A stretch of DNA of 64,000 nt from Agelas oroides. Lineage: Eukaryota; Porifera; Demospongiae; Agelasida; Agelasidae. Position 1 is the first letter of the stretch, and every line of letters starts with the position of its first letter. Below the pieces are notes generated by a model. That model worked only from the letters and a program-made list of their open reading frames with translations. It made no database searches and was not told where the DNA came from. The stretch is taken from NCBI GenBank assembly GCA_949130485.1, contig OX422201.1, forward strand, positions 2,826,516 through 2,890,515, in the 5' to 3' direction. The position numbers were made by a program, and so were the translations under genes. Shown one piece after another: positions 10,921-21,269 of this stretch.

Positions 10921-11272
10921 AGGTGGATAAAAAAAAGGCAGTGTACAACTGTACTAAAAGTCTGTGCCATACAGGACTGTGTGACAGACACTAAGTCAGT
11001 AAAGGTAACAACAATTGGAACAATTGAAGAGTTGCAGAAATTACTAAATTGTGATGTAATTAATATAAACTTTGATGATGGCATACCTCTGTGCTCAATC
11101 CACTACAATGAATTCTACCGGCACATTAACCTGGCTGCTCCTTGTGCTAGTTGTGGGGTACTGCCTGGGGGAGGGAAAAAGTTTTTTCGTCACCCCCCCA
11201 ATTCATCACTAGTCAACAAACTCCTTGAGAACATTGTGATGTCATATGCAAATCTTGCTATGACTTTCACAG
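10921..11272 (+). pseudogene. second Cys module of the CXC-domain gene
   Basis: The frame reads QCTTVLKVCAIQDC, then LCSIHYNEFYRHI and PCASCG, then RHPPNSSLVNKLL. This C..C..H..C..C pattern followed by a Pro-Asn..Leu-Val segment is shared by related genes. The frame continues to 11322, but from 11273 another frame is the plausible one (SDTKTSSSDEHLLITIEDLS). A short GT..AG intron ending at 11272 or a deletion would explain the switch. Confidence 0.5.
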
Positions 11273-13130
11273 GTTTCTCATTTCTGACACCAAAACTTCA
11301 AGCAGTGATGAACATTTGCTAATAACTATTGAAGACCTCAGTAAACAGGTGTCACTGCTTCCCATACAAAATGAAGCAGAAATAACACTATGGGCTTTAA
11401 AGAAGACAGCTCTAAATGTGGCTGCAGAAATAAAATGTAACCATGCTCTTCTCATGACCAGTGTGTATAATGAATTTCTGCAAACAATAAACAACTGTTG
11501 TTAAACCTGTGCTGTGATTAACCCACCAAGCATACGCTGGCTGCTAGCTGAAATTGTACTAAAAGTGTCCCCTCACTTATCATTTGTTTGCAAGGTAAAG
11601 AAAGAAGGCACTATTCTCTACCGCAACAATGGGGACATAATGTGTGCCTTATCACATTCACTGGCTAAAAACAAACATCATGATTGTTTTAGCAACATCA
11701 CAGGCATGCTGAATAACTTAATCCATGAACAAGCCAAAGGATTTATTCAGAAGTACAAAGGACATCATGAAACATTATCCTTGGACAACATTGTTGCATC
11801 AACCAATCCAGAATTGTGGAAATTCTTAACTCAGTTGACGCAGTCTAAAAGGCTGCGACAACATAAGTCTCTCAGCTATAGTAGCCATGATGTACACACA
11901 GTGCGTACACTGTACTGCTTGTGTGTATTACTGTTCACAACAAACCCTCAATGCTGTGTCCCTATACATCTCCCATTAACCGACCTTATTGTTTGTCATG
12001 GAGGTACAACAGAATTGGTTACAGTTTTAAACAGATTTGGAGCAGTAGCATCAGCTGATACACATAGCAGATCCTTGCAAGACCTTTCTTCTGACCGTAA
12101 GGCAATGCTGGACCACAATCTTAGCCCCAATGCATTCCGCATTGTTTCTGTAGACAACATTGATATTCTGCAGTCACATGCACAAGTGTATGCCTCAGAC
12201 TCCCACCGAAGCTACCATGGGACGTCTATTCAGTGTGCTGAACCACTACCCAAAACCTGTGTGAATGCACATAACCAACAGCCAACTGACACAGAAAAAC
12301 AAGTACATGCTCTCACACCCAGCAGGTCTCCATCTGTGCTGATGGAAAAAGCTAAGCGCATGAGGATGCTACAAACTGCAGGGATGGAACACCCTCTGTG
12401 TGTCTCAATGTTTAACTCAATGTCAAACGAAGGGATGACCTCTGCAATACACTCGGCGACAGAGCTTCACTCAACATCACTTCCTTTGCTCTTGGCGGCT
12501 GTGTCTGAGTCCACGTCACATCCCTCACTCTCAATCACAGATGGTCAGTCCCTATCAGCGGCTGTTTCGCAGTCCACGGCACATCCCTCACTCTCAATCA
12601 CAGATGGTCAGTCCCTATCAGCGGCTTTTTCTCAGTCCACGGCACATCCGGATCACTCACTCTCAATCACAGAACATCAGTCCATGTCAGTGGCTGTTTC
12701 GCAGTCCATGTCACATCCAGATCCTTCACTCTCAATCACAGGTGGTCAGTCCCTATCAGCGGCTTTTTCTCAGTCCACGGCAAATCCGGATCACTCACTC
12801 TCAATCACAGAACATCAGTCCATGTCAGTGGCTGTTTCACAGTCCACGTCACATCCAGATCCTTCACTCTCAATCACAGGTGGTCAGTCCCTATCAGCGG
12901 CTGTTTCGCAGTCCACATCACATCCCTTACTCTCAATCACAGAGGGTCAGTCCCTATCAGGTGCCATTCCAGCTCAATCATCTCCCCACGTGAGTCTCGC
13001 TTTTACTGACTTTCAGCAAAATGTTGCAGAAAGACAGGCTATAACTCAGTTGGAACACAAATTCTTCCAGTACATAGTTTGCAAACATTCCTTGTTGGAC
13101 AAAGAGTCACCTCTACTGTTTCACTTCCAG
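11273..13130 (+). pseudogene. central region of the CXC-domain gene
   Basis: A helical N-terminal part (EITLWALKKTALNVAAEIK, then NHALLMTSVYNEFL) is followed by TAA at 11502-11504 and continues in the same frame past 11505, so one nonsense change separates them. The middle (residues coded around 11580-12200) has conserved-looking hydrophobic patterns but no domain I can name. The part from about 12420 to 12975 is a Ser-rich tandem repeat. The frame leaves the real protein shortly before TAA at 13152-13154. Confidence 0.5.
12505..12975 (+). repeat. coding minisatellite, 63/69-bp units
   Basis: About seven head-to-tail units encode SLSITDGQSLSAAVSQSTAHP-like blocks of 21 or 23 residues; length classes differ by an added Asp-His or Asp-Pro pair. 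Every length step is a multiple of three, so the frame is preserved. A second frame also stays open over 150 codons because unit lengths are 3n. It is Ser-rich and probably disordered in the protein. Confidence 0.85.
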
Positions 13131-13908
13131 CAATTCTTGTGTACCATTTGGTAAGGCTTCCTCTCTAAAAACCTTTTTCCAACATGCAGCCTTCATATGT
13201 GGACCTGAATACACTGGTTCACTTGGTGACATTACACCTAGCATGCAACACTTGGGATTCTTGTCATTTGCAAGGCTAGTGGGTACCATGTACTTCAAAG
13301 CACACTTAGACGCGTTCACATACCAGACACCACAGTCACTATACAACAGCTTAAGTGACCCATCAACTGACCCAGAAGAACAACACAGAATTTGGCTAGA
13401 TACAATTCGGTCAACCTGCTGGGTGTATGCAGGTTCACCTGCTGATGAATTACCATCAACAGATGCTTTGCATCTACACTGGAAACGATCAGTCTGGGTC
13501 ATCAACATGTGGCAACAGTCATTGCGAAAGACACCAGATTTGCTACCACTTAAAGAATATGGGTGGAAAAGCAGTGAAAGGAGACTAGAAATTGTTTGGG
13601 ACTCAATCAACAACATGAAGAGAGTGCAACAGAGGCTTGATTTCTATACTAAAGGCTGTAAATGCAACAAAGGAGACATGCTGTGCATTCCTCAAAAAGG
13701 GCGGTGTGGTTGCACTCGTAGTGGTCGGCAATGCGGTCCTGCATGCAAATGCTTAAAGGAAAAATGCTGTAACAAAAGCAGAGGACCATCTGCTGATACA
13801 TCTTTACCACACCATACACACACATCTGAAGAGATAACTTCACTGAATTGTGAACCTACAGTCCTACACACACACACACCTGAATTAAGATATGAACTCG
13901 GATTGTGA
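13130..13908 (+). pseudogene. CXC (tesmin/TSO1-like) domain segment
   Basis: The frame starting before 13144 (PFGKASSLKTFFQHAAFICG) continues through a block with HWKRSVWVINMWQQSL and YGWKSSERRLEIVWDS. It then reaches a Cys cluster GCKCNKGDMLC (about 13656-13690) and GCTRSGRQCGPACKCLKEKC (about 13708-13767). The C-x-C spacing matches a tesmin/TSO1-like CXC zinc domain, which in TSO1/LIN54 proteins binds DNA. The final 25 codons here run through a CA repeat and end out of frame at 13908. Confidence 0.65.
13866..13880. repeat. (CA)n microsatellite causing a likely frameshift
   Basis: An uninterrupted CA run lies within the coding sequence. Upstream the +1 frame encodes HTSEEITSLNCEP; downstream the other frame encodes the similar CEYTSEEMSSECGE. 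A slippage change of the run explains the frame switch. Confidence 0.6.
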
Positions 13909-14053
13909 ATATACATCTGAGGAGATGAGCTCAGAATGTGGGGAGAATGAGAGCAATAAGGATGAAGATGAGGCCCAGTGTCTGGAGGTGGATGATCCAG
14001 AAATTGACGACATAATGAGAGAGGTGTTTGGAGATGACAACATGCTACTTTGA
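13892..14053 (+). pseudogene. acidic C-terminal tail of the CXC-domain gene
   Basis: 53 codons rich in Glu/Asp/Ser end LEVDDPEIDDIMREVFGDDN then MLL and TGA at 14051-14053. It is too short to stand alone, but it continues the CXC segment if the CA-run frameshift is corrected, and it resembles the acidic tail expected after such a basic zinc domain. Confidence 0.5.
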
Positions 14054-14731
14054 TTTATCACATAATATACATTATTAGTACATATTCCTGTAAGTATTTC
14101 TATCACCATACAAGCCTAAACAGTTAGCGTTCATGTTGTATACAGTAAACAAAATCATTAAAATTTCACTGTCTCTAGTTTCCTAACTAAACAAGAGACA
14201 CAAACCAAACCAGCCTTGTGAAACCTTCCACCCATGCACTAGACACATGTGGACACAAACAGTCCGTACCTGCTTTTATCAGGGGGCATCTGCAGTAGCT
14301 TCTGTGACCACATCACTGCCTCGTGATTTGGAGGAGTCTGATATTTCCCGTTATTAAATCCCAGCACTTCACTCTTCATGCTTACAACAAGATTCGTTCG
14401 AAAGACAATGCTTTCAGCTACCTTCTTGCACAAATCGCTTTGCTGTAGCCCACACGGTTCTCAAGAAAATTCGAGTTGAAAATAGCGCTTATTTAGGTCG
14501 CTCAATCCGTGCTGACCGGATGTGTCCCTTGTACTTATTTCCTGTGTAAATAAAATGTACGTAAATTCGGAAACTACTGGATTGTCGTCTGAATCGCCAC
14601 TGTCGGTTGGATCTGGACGAACACGATAGTTTGGAAGCCAATTGATGTTTATCAGGTCATCACGGGTTTGAGACTAGGTGCTGTTTACCATTGGAGTGGG
14701 ACCCGATGGTTGCTTTGTGATACTACTGCAA
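14054..14731. other. no gene seen
   Basis: Contains nothing I can name between the CXC-domain gene and the nested mobile elements. Confidence 0.5.
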
Positions 14732-14914
14732 TTAGGCCCCAATTCGTTGATTATTAGGGGACACTTCCAAACGAAAAATTAACGTCATTATGACGCTAAG
14801 GGGGAGGGGGTTAGGGCCATGACGCTAATTTTAGCATGAACTTCGAACCATAATATAGACTGTCCTACATGTATATCTGCCACTGTCTTCAAGTCCAGGT
14901 ATGACTATCAGCTA

Positions 14915-15840
14915 CTTTTGCCATAGTCTCGTGACCAGCTGGAAAAACCTACGGAAAAATCCGTCTGGTAACGTAAGGCAAGATTCTGGGGCTTTTCTAC
15001 TTATTTGAACGTGCCAATCAAATTGTAGCATGTCCAATTACTCGGGCAGCCCACTAGCGCACTAGCGCTTGTGCGGGTGCTAATTGGTGATAATTGAAGC
15101 CATTTAGAGCCGAGAACTTCCATATATGGTCAGCGCCGGCCGCATTCAAACCCTGCTGACGTGTAGCCTCGTCCCCAGGCTCTCTCCTCAAAAACGGGGG
15201 GAGGAGAGAGCCTGGTAACATCCGCGGTAAAAGTTGTCGACTTCCGCCGCGTCATCGTTCATGTGATCAACGTAGGACGCTCCCACTTTATTAATAATTG
15301 TCATGTGATTTAATAACCTCCCATGCAATATCAGTATTATACCTGGTAGCAGCGCAAGCTATTTACAATTTCGCTCCTCGTCTTCGAGGCATCCGCAGCT
15401 CTGTTGAGTTCCGTGACGCACTTTGCACATGTAAACTCAGAGCAGCGAAGTATGGTGAGCGAGTCGCTCCCGCAAACCAACTACAGCGAACTTCGATCTT
15501 GGACTCTCTGGACTTGCGCCCCTTCCGCACATTCGAAAACTGTATTCCACCAACCTTCGAGGTGTAGTCTACGCTACAAGTTCATTTTCGAGTTGACAAT
15601 TTTTTGCTGAGTGGGCAAAATGTCACGTGTACACGTGGTTTCGTTCTGCAATCTGATTGGTACCGCCAGAGCAAGGCGCCGGAAGTCGACAACTTTCCCC
15701 GCGGATGTTACCAGGCTCTCTCCTCCCCTCTCGTTTTTGAGGAGAGAGCCTGGGGACGAGGCTAGCTGACATGCCCCAGAATCTTGCCTTACGTTACCAG
15801 ACGTAGGTTTTTCCGGCTGGTCACGAGACTACTTTTGCCA
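14915..15840. mobile_element. nested set, level 3: TAGTCTCGTGACCAGC element with 9-bp TSD
   Basis: The 9-mer CTTTTGCCA occurs at 14915-14923 and again at 15832-15840, flanking TAGTCTCGTGACCAGC and its inverse GGCTGGTCACGAGACTA. Inverted ends continue for about 60 bp (TCTGGTAACGTAAGGCAAGA). Long inverted ends with a 9-bp duplication fit a Mutator-like MITE. Without its own insert it is about 300 bp. Confidence 0.85.
15155..15773. mobile_element. nested set, level 4: TAGCCTCGTCCCCAGGC element with 9-bp TSD
   Basis: GCTGACGTG (15155-15163) and GCTGACATG (15765-15773) flank a 601-bp element with ends TAGCCTCGTCCCCAGGC / GCCTGGGGACGAGGCTA. The inverted ends are about 83 bp and each itself folds into a hairpin (CTCTCTCCTC / GAGGAGAGAG). 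It is a Mutator-like MITE. The 89- and 68-codon frames inside have no recognisable protein. Confidence 0.85.
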
Positions 15841-16257
15841 TGACGCTAAGAGGGGGGGGGGGGGGGGGGGGAGGGGGTCCAAGACTTACCGTCATAATGA
15901 TGCTAATTTTTTTAAATAGTTTAGAAGTGTCCCCTTAGTTTCTCATCGACCGCCTGCATGGATTTTCTGCGATAGAATTTATCACCATTATTTATTTGCA
16001 CATATAGACTAACTGACATTAAAACTAGCGATAGGCGTCATGAGCATAGCGATGAACGTAATGCTAACAAATGTGTCTGTCTACTTGCGCAGCATCTAAA
16101 AAATCCTTCTACAATGGCGGATAATGACCGATGATCATCTTGCTATCACGTTTTGCAACTTCTTTCGTGAGCCTGTTGGGTGAATAATGGTAATACGCGC
16201 CCGCCCGCATTGTGTGCAGGGGAAGCACCTGATGAGAAACTACGAATTGGGGCCTTA

Positions 16258-17574
16258 TGATGCAACTGAAGTGTGTTAGACTTTGGTGGTTCTCTGCATT
16301 AAATGTTAGTGCTATGCATGGTTGCCATTGACTATAGAAACTTGTTTGAAATACTGAGGTCCATATAGATATTGTTGAGAGCTATGTATGGTTGCCTTCT
16401 GCTTGGGTCCGAGAATGCATAAGGGGCATGCAGAACAGAGTGCCGGGGAGTATATAAAAGAGCACTAAACTAAGGTATATGACTGCCATTGTGTCCGGCT
16501 GCATGACAATGCACCTGGCTACTATTGCATGAGCCTCATTGCAGAGAGTGCTGTGGGGTTGTAGAAATTACTGAGTTCAGTCTGAGTAGTGGACATGAGT
16601 GGAGTAATAGTTAGTCTCCCAGGCAGGACTCTCACTGGAGAGTCTGGCCTGTGAAATTAAGTAGCACTACTCTTGAGCTTGGCTGCAAAAAAATTTGGAT
16701 ATGTCATTGTGCTTGGCTTCACAAAATGCAGCTACTAGCTAGGTTTATAAATTATTATGAGCAATACACTGCTTACAGTAATGGCTGATGTTGTGCTTGG
16801 CTGCAGAAAATCTTAGGGGTGGTCATCAACACAAAAGTTGGTGTGATGGAGATAGATTTCTTTCTAGATTCCAGGAGAACTGTACATGTGCAAACAGTGG
16901 GCATCAGGTTCCCTCCTGTAATTCTCTGCCACCACAAGAGCCTGGGATCAAACCTACGTATCCCTCCCTGGAGAGTGGTCATTAAGTTAGACCACGCCTT
17001 AGGGAGGGATTTAACTATATATTATATAACCTGTTCCCTAGGGAATCACTGTAGAAGAGAGATAGGAGCAACATTGCAATATGTTGCCTAGGTAACAGGT
17101 TTATTGCATCTTATCCAACACTTCTTTTCTTCTGCAGAAAACCACAGTCACCTGAATGGAGATGTAAAGTTTTGTCTATGTCATTTATTTTTGAAGGACT
17201 TTTTAGTAGCTATGTTTACAGGTAGGCTTTTTTGACAACCCATGTAGATAAGCCTCCGAGCAAGTCCTGTATATACATGTAGTCACCTGGCTGTGGAGAT
17301 ACAACCTTCATCAATGTCACCAACCAAACCTTTGTAATGTACGTACCACTCCTACCCAGGATGAAGAATGCTTTTACTCTGCAGAAGAATTCAGTTTGGA
17401 ACCCTGTTCAGTCTCATGTCAAGTTATTGGTTATGATGCATCTGTACACTTGCAAATCTCCATTGATTACCTTAGAGAGAGCTGTATGACTATCTTGCAA
17501 GTCACATATAGATAGTAGCTAGCAGAGCACAAGTCAGATATCGCGGGTCAAAGTGTCTTATGAATACTTAATAT
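16258..17574. other. no gene; minor hairpins
   Basis: Contains a small GACTCTC/GAGAGTC hairpin near 16629 and an inverted AACCTGTT/AACAGGTT pair (about 17028 and 17093). No gene is supported. Confidence 0.45.
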
Positions 17575-18041
17575 ATGACGTATCGCTTCGTAAATATACG
17601 CTCCCGATTTTATAAATACGAACTCCCGATTTATAAATATGGACCCCGTATTTGTAAATACGAACTCCAGATTTATAAATACGAACTCCGGATTTATAAA
17701 CACAGCAACGTATTCATAAATAAAGCAGTAGATTTATAAACACAAACTTTGCATTTATAAATACAGGCACAAATTTATAAATATGAACTCTGGATTTATA
17801 AATAGAGCGGTGGATTTATAAACACAAACTTTGCATTTATAAACACGAACTTTGTGTTTATAAAAACAGCACTGGATTTATAAATATGGACTTTGGATTT
17901 ATAAATAATGAAGGGGTATATAAACAGAGAGCTGATTTATAAACAAATATAAGTCTGAAATGGATTTATAAATTAAGTATACAGGATATATAAATAACAG
18001 AAAAAACACAATTTTGACACAAATGGCGCCCCATACGTCAT
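17575..18041. repeat. TTTATAAA array with about 21-bp period, bounded by ATGACGTAT inverted ends
   Basis: About nineteen degenerate units of roughly 20-22 bp each contain TTTATAAA or a one-base variant, separated by more variable GC-containing spacers such as CGAACTCCG. The array lies between ATGACGTAT (17575-17583) and ATACGTCAT (18033-18041), an exact inverted pair, so the whole may be a MITE with an internal minisatellite. The TATA-like core and two-turn helical period are unusual. Confidence 0.75.
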
Positions 18042-18262
18042 TGCAGTAAATGCTGAGGTGTTGTAGTATCAAACTGTATTCAGTAATTTTCTCAATGAAT
18101 GTACAGTCTTCGCCGGATCTCAGTTAGAAGCGGGCTCTGCACACACCTGCAACCCTTCCCTGTCTATAGCCTCGAAAGTCGAACCCAAATACGACGCAAA
18201 TTGTGATGTCACTACATGGAACTTGGTGCAACCCATGGTCGAACCAGTCTGGAGATGCGTCT

Positions 18263-18634
18263 AATATGCCGGCATAATTTCCGGAATAATCGGTCCGCAA
18301 AGCATAAAGCACAATTCGGGAATACTCGGGCAGTTTTACGGGAATAATGCACGTGTAGTGCTCGTCAAATGGAGTCGTCGACTGCAGGTCCGAGCAGCAG
18401 CATAGAATCTAGCGATAGCGGGCCTAGTACTAGTAGTAGTAGTGGCCCACCAGCTGTCGACAGCTCCGGAAACGAGCCAGAGGATTCCTAGGAGCCGTGG
18501 GGCAGTTGACACTGAATTGAAGACTGTCAAACCCGAGAAAAAAAAACAGGCATAATGGGCACTTTCTTCAGCATAATTGGTACATTTCTTGAGAATTGCT
18601 TAAAGCATAATAGGAGGGGAAAAAAGCATAATAG
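18263..18634. mobile_element. GCATAAT-ended element, copy 2
   Basis: It shares the palindromic start TATGCCGGCATAATTT and the repeated GCATAAT motif near its right end (about 18551, 18571, 18604, 18625) with copy 1 at 1-488. The middle (18370-18492) encodes a 40-codon Ser-rich frame beginning MESSTAGPSSSIESSDSGPS and stopping at TAG, again like a first exon left in a non-autonomous copy. Confidence 0.6.
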
Positions 18635-18964
18635 AACCAGCCTCGTGCCCAGACCTCACCCGCGAGGAGGGGGTCTGGTGACATCCGACCGATCCCTCGG
18701 GCTTCATTAACGTTGATTGCTGTCTGCGGGTAATTTTCCAACCGCCAATCACATTGCAGAAAACACAATCTGTGGTTGCAACACCGGAAATTCTTGGCTA
18801 CTTCAGCACGATGACACAGTAATTTTTTGGCTCGTAAATTAGTTATCAGTTCGCAACTACGCATAAAGTAAGCTATGAATTTTTAATGAAGCCTGAGGAA
18901 TCGGTCGGATGTCACCAGACCCTCTCCTCTCTGGTGGGGTCTGGGTACGAGACTATGGTCGAAC
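18629..18964. mobile_element. Mutator-like MITE, TAGCCTCG family
   Basis: Left end CAGCCTCGTGCCCAGACC and right end GGTCTGGGTACGAGACTA are inverted and continue through GGTCTGGTGACATCCGACCG (left) and its counterpart (right). The flanks TAATAGAAC and TGGTCGAAC agree at six of nine positions, an eroded 9-bp duplication. The element body is about 318 bp, non-coding. Confidence 0.75.
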
Positions 18965-19139
18965 TAACTCCTGTTCAATATGGCGCTACAAAGCAGCAAG
19001 CGCGGAGTTAGGCGTGAATCTCGACTTCATAGCTCATGATCTCGATTGTGGATAACACTACTGAACAAGCGAACAAGCTCAGCGTGAGCTTCCAGTTCGA
19101 CTTCCACCTAACCAAACGAGCGAATTCGGCGTACGCACC

Positions 19140-20655
19140 CAGCTCGATCTACATCGCTCAGCAGTTTCTACACTCCTCTTAGAGGCCTATCGCTGAGTTG
19201 ATTGTTTCCTCAGACCTTGCTTCTGTCTTTGTCTCTCCTGCTATAGTGTCTGAAGCTCTTTCCCTTCTCAAGCGTGGCAAAGGTGATGGTTCCAATCTTT
19301 GAACGGTGCATTTTGATTATTTATATATAATTAGTGCCTTTTTCACATCCCCCCTGTAATTTGGTTTTAAGAAAGGCTACTCCACTACTCTTTGTTCTGG
19401 TCTCATCAAGGATGTCATTTCTCACTATGTTTTTAGGGGATCAAGGGTGTTTGGTTGCTTTTTGGACGCTAGTAAAGCTTTTGACCGTGTTGATCACCAT
19501 GCTCTCTTCCAGAAGCTTCTTAGGAGGAACTTGCCGCCTGTTGTAGTTCGGTTGCTTCTCTTCTGGTATCAACAATAGTCAATGCAGGTTAGATGGCAAT
19601 CTTCCCTTTCTGAGCCTTTTGGTTTCTCCAATGGTGTTCGGCAGGGCGGGGTTCTGTCACCTATTCTGTTCACTGTCTACATCGATGACCTTTTGTTGGA
19701 TTTGCGGTGTTGGCTGCTTTTGGAAACAGCATTTTGTTGGAGCTCTTTGTTATGATGATGATGTGGCCCTGTTGGCACAGTCCCCTTGTGCTCTTAGATT
19801 GATGCTCAACAGGTGTTATCAGTTTGCCCAGTCCCATTCTCTTGTATTTAATGCTGATAAGACACAACTCATTTTTTTTTGGTAGTGCTGTTCAATGCAC
19901 TCCTAATATTCAGTTTCTTGGGCACACTCTGAAGTTTTGTTCCACTGTGCGACATCTTCGGCACGTTCTAAGCCATGATCTTTCAGATGCTCCTGACATC
20001 ATCGATAAAACAAAAGACCTGGCCAAGAAAGCCAACTACATGCTCCACACCTTTTCATGTTACACTTTTCATGGGCTTCTGCCTCTCATTGTCAGGTTCT
20101 GCTATCTGGTCTCTCGCTTGTCCCCAGCTCAAGTCTCTGGAAGTGACCTTTAATAATATCCTGCGTAAGATCTGGGGTTTGCCTCGTCGGTGTCACACCA
20201 GTCTTCTGCACCTCACTGCTGCTCTCGATAGTGTGTTTAATACTGTTTACGATAGATCACTAAGAGTGGTTAATTCGGCCATTAACTCTGATTCCATCAT
20301 TCTTCATGATGTGTTCTACCAGAGCTCCAAGCTGGCGTACTGCTTTGCTGGATACAATTGTGTTTTTGGATGGAAGCACCTTAAACTTTACACAGAACAA
20401 GATTCAATTTTTGCCAGCTTCATGCGTGATGTCCTGGCTTACCCGGCACTCAATAGCACTTCTCTCCATGATGACATTCATTTTGCCTGCTGTGCATAAC
20501 TCATATTTATATGTTATTGTATATGATTATTGTATGTGTTTATTGTGTTGCCTGTTGCTCTTCTCTTCTCTCTTTTCTCTTAGTTTAATTTACTCTTAAT
20601 GTAATATTTGTCCACTACTCCTCTGTTGGAGTGTTTCATATGATAATAATAATAA
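19140..20655 (+). pseudogene. LINE reverse transcriptase, internally deleted (family with (ATA)n tail)
   Basis: Broken frames encode successive reverse transcriptase blocks: FGCFLDASKAFDRVDHHALF (about 19450), FSNGVRQGGVLSPILFTVYI (about 19625) and a degenerate active site with CYDDDV where YADD is expected (about 19750). These are followed by FLGHTLKFCSTVRHLRHVLS and a C-terminal part with FNNILRKIWGLPRRCHTSLL. The N-terminal RT region is collapsed between about 19300 and 19360. The copy ends in (ATA)n at 20642-20658. Its protein and tail match the LINE at 32285-34545 by eye, so both belong to one non-LTR family. Many stops and shifts make it dead. Confidence 0.8.
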
Positions 20656-20810
20656 TAATTGCCATTTGTCTGCCCTAACCGAACTGGCAGTTCTGGACGG
20701 ACTGAAGAAAAGCTGAGCACTGGCTTTTGATGGCCATTCCTTACTGCGATGAAGCTCGTGCTGCCTGCGGTAGGTGCGCGCAGCTAAGTTCATACGCGGA
20801 ATCTGAGCAT

Positions 20811-20890
20811 CGTTCCCCAGGCACCGTCCAGCGTTTGCAGTACGTACTGCCAGCGACGGAAAGCTGGGCGGGAGCCTGGGAACAAGACTA
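20811..20890. repeat. solo Mutator-like MITE hairpin end
   Basis: GTTCCCCAGGCACCGTCCAGC folds on GCTGGGCGGGAGCCTGGGAAC and ends CAAGACTA, the inverse of TAGTCTTG. It is the right end of a TAGCCTCG-family element whose left end I could not find. Confidence 0.5.
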
Positions 20891-20935
20891 CTCATTCAGT
20901 ACTCAATGTGAATCAGCCTCCTGTTTGTCTATATG

Positions 20936-21268
20936 ATCACAGCTAAGAAGCGATCTCCGAGCCATTTTTTTGCCGCGGGGGTATGCCTTCCATGCGTAGC
21001 TGCTACGTGCACTATGTTTCGCGCAATCTGCGATCACTATACCTCACAAAGAGTACGTGTAGCGCCTATTCAAATTCTGTTTGCTAAGAATTGCGAAACA
21101 TATGAGATTTGGGGCCTAAAAATGGCCTCAGAAGCGATCTCCTAGCGTCTAATTTAACAAAATTTTCCTGGGGGAGCACGCCCCCAGACCCCCCTTAGAT
21201 ACTACATGCAGTATGTAGACTTTGACCACACCACCTTCAAATAGCTTGTTTATGGCCCTGTCACGAGG
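20936..21268. other. probable transposon debris
   Basis: AAGCGATCTCC(G/T)AGC occurs twice (about 20946 and 21130) and a GGGGG..CCCCC hairpin (CTGGGGGAGCACGCCCCCAG, about 21170) follows. This motif is common near hAT ends in invertebrates (recalled). No gene. Confidence 0.3.
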
Positions 21269-21269
21269 G

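Larger units (their letters stand above)
10664..14053 (+). pseudogene. zinc-module/CXC-domain gene, frame-disrupted
   Basis: Five collinear open segments in shifting frames together look like one protein of roughly 1,100 codons. Order: a Cys-rich N-terminus (10664-10920); a second Cys module ending PCASCG (10921-11272); a helical stretch (11273-11504); a long central part with a Ser-rich minisatellite (11505-13130); a CXC-domain C-terminus (13130-13885); and an acidic tail (13892-14053). Breaks are a frameshift near 10918, a frame change near 11272 that may be a tiny intron ending TTTCACAG, TAA at 11502-11504, a frameshift between 13045 and 13140, and another in a CA run at 13866-13880. Genes with this architecture recur in sponge and cnidarian genomes and behave like transposon cargo (general recollection, not searched). 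No terminal repeats were found here. Function is unknown. Confidence 0.6.
14754..15937. mobile_element. nested set, level 2: TTA-flanked GGGGACACTTC element
   Basis: TTA (14754-14756) then GGGGACACTTC; at the other end GAAGTGTCCCC then TTA (15935-15937). Inverted similarity extends inward through TTAACGTCATTATGACGCTAA versus its counterpart near 15890-15910. It is a Harbinger-like MITE that carries a G-rich run (about 15850-15872) and the level 3 insert. Confidence 0.75.
14732..16257. mobile_element. nested set, level 1: TTA-flanked GGCCCCAATTCGT element
   Basis: TTA (14732-14734) precedes GGCCCCAATTCGT and TTA (16255-16257) follows ACGAATTGGGGCC. A 3-bp TTA duplication with such ends fits the PIF/Harbinger superfamily. 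Once the level 2 insert is subtracted, the inverted ends extend to AGTTTCTCATC on both sides. Removing 14757-15937 leaves a MITE of about 340 bp. There is no coding capacity. Confidence 0.75.

Noticed and set aside
12541..12993. 150-codon frame overlapping the CXC-domain gene
   Set aside because: An alternative frame of the coding minisatellite, open only because unit lengths are multiples of three.
19619..20153. Separate small genes around 19.6-20.6 kb
   Set aside because: All are frame-shifted pieces of one dead LINE reverse transcriptase.
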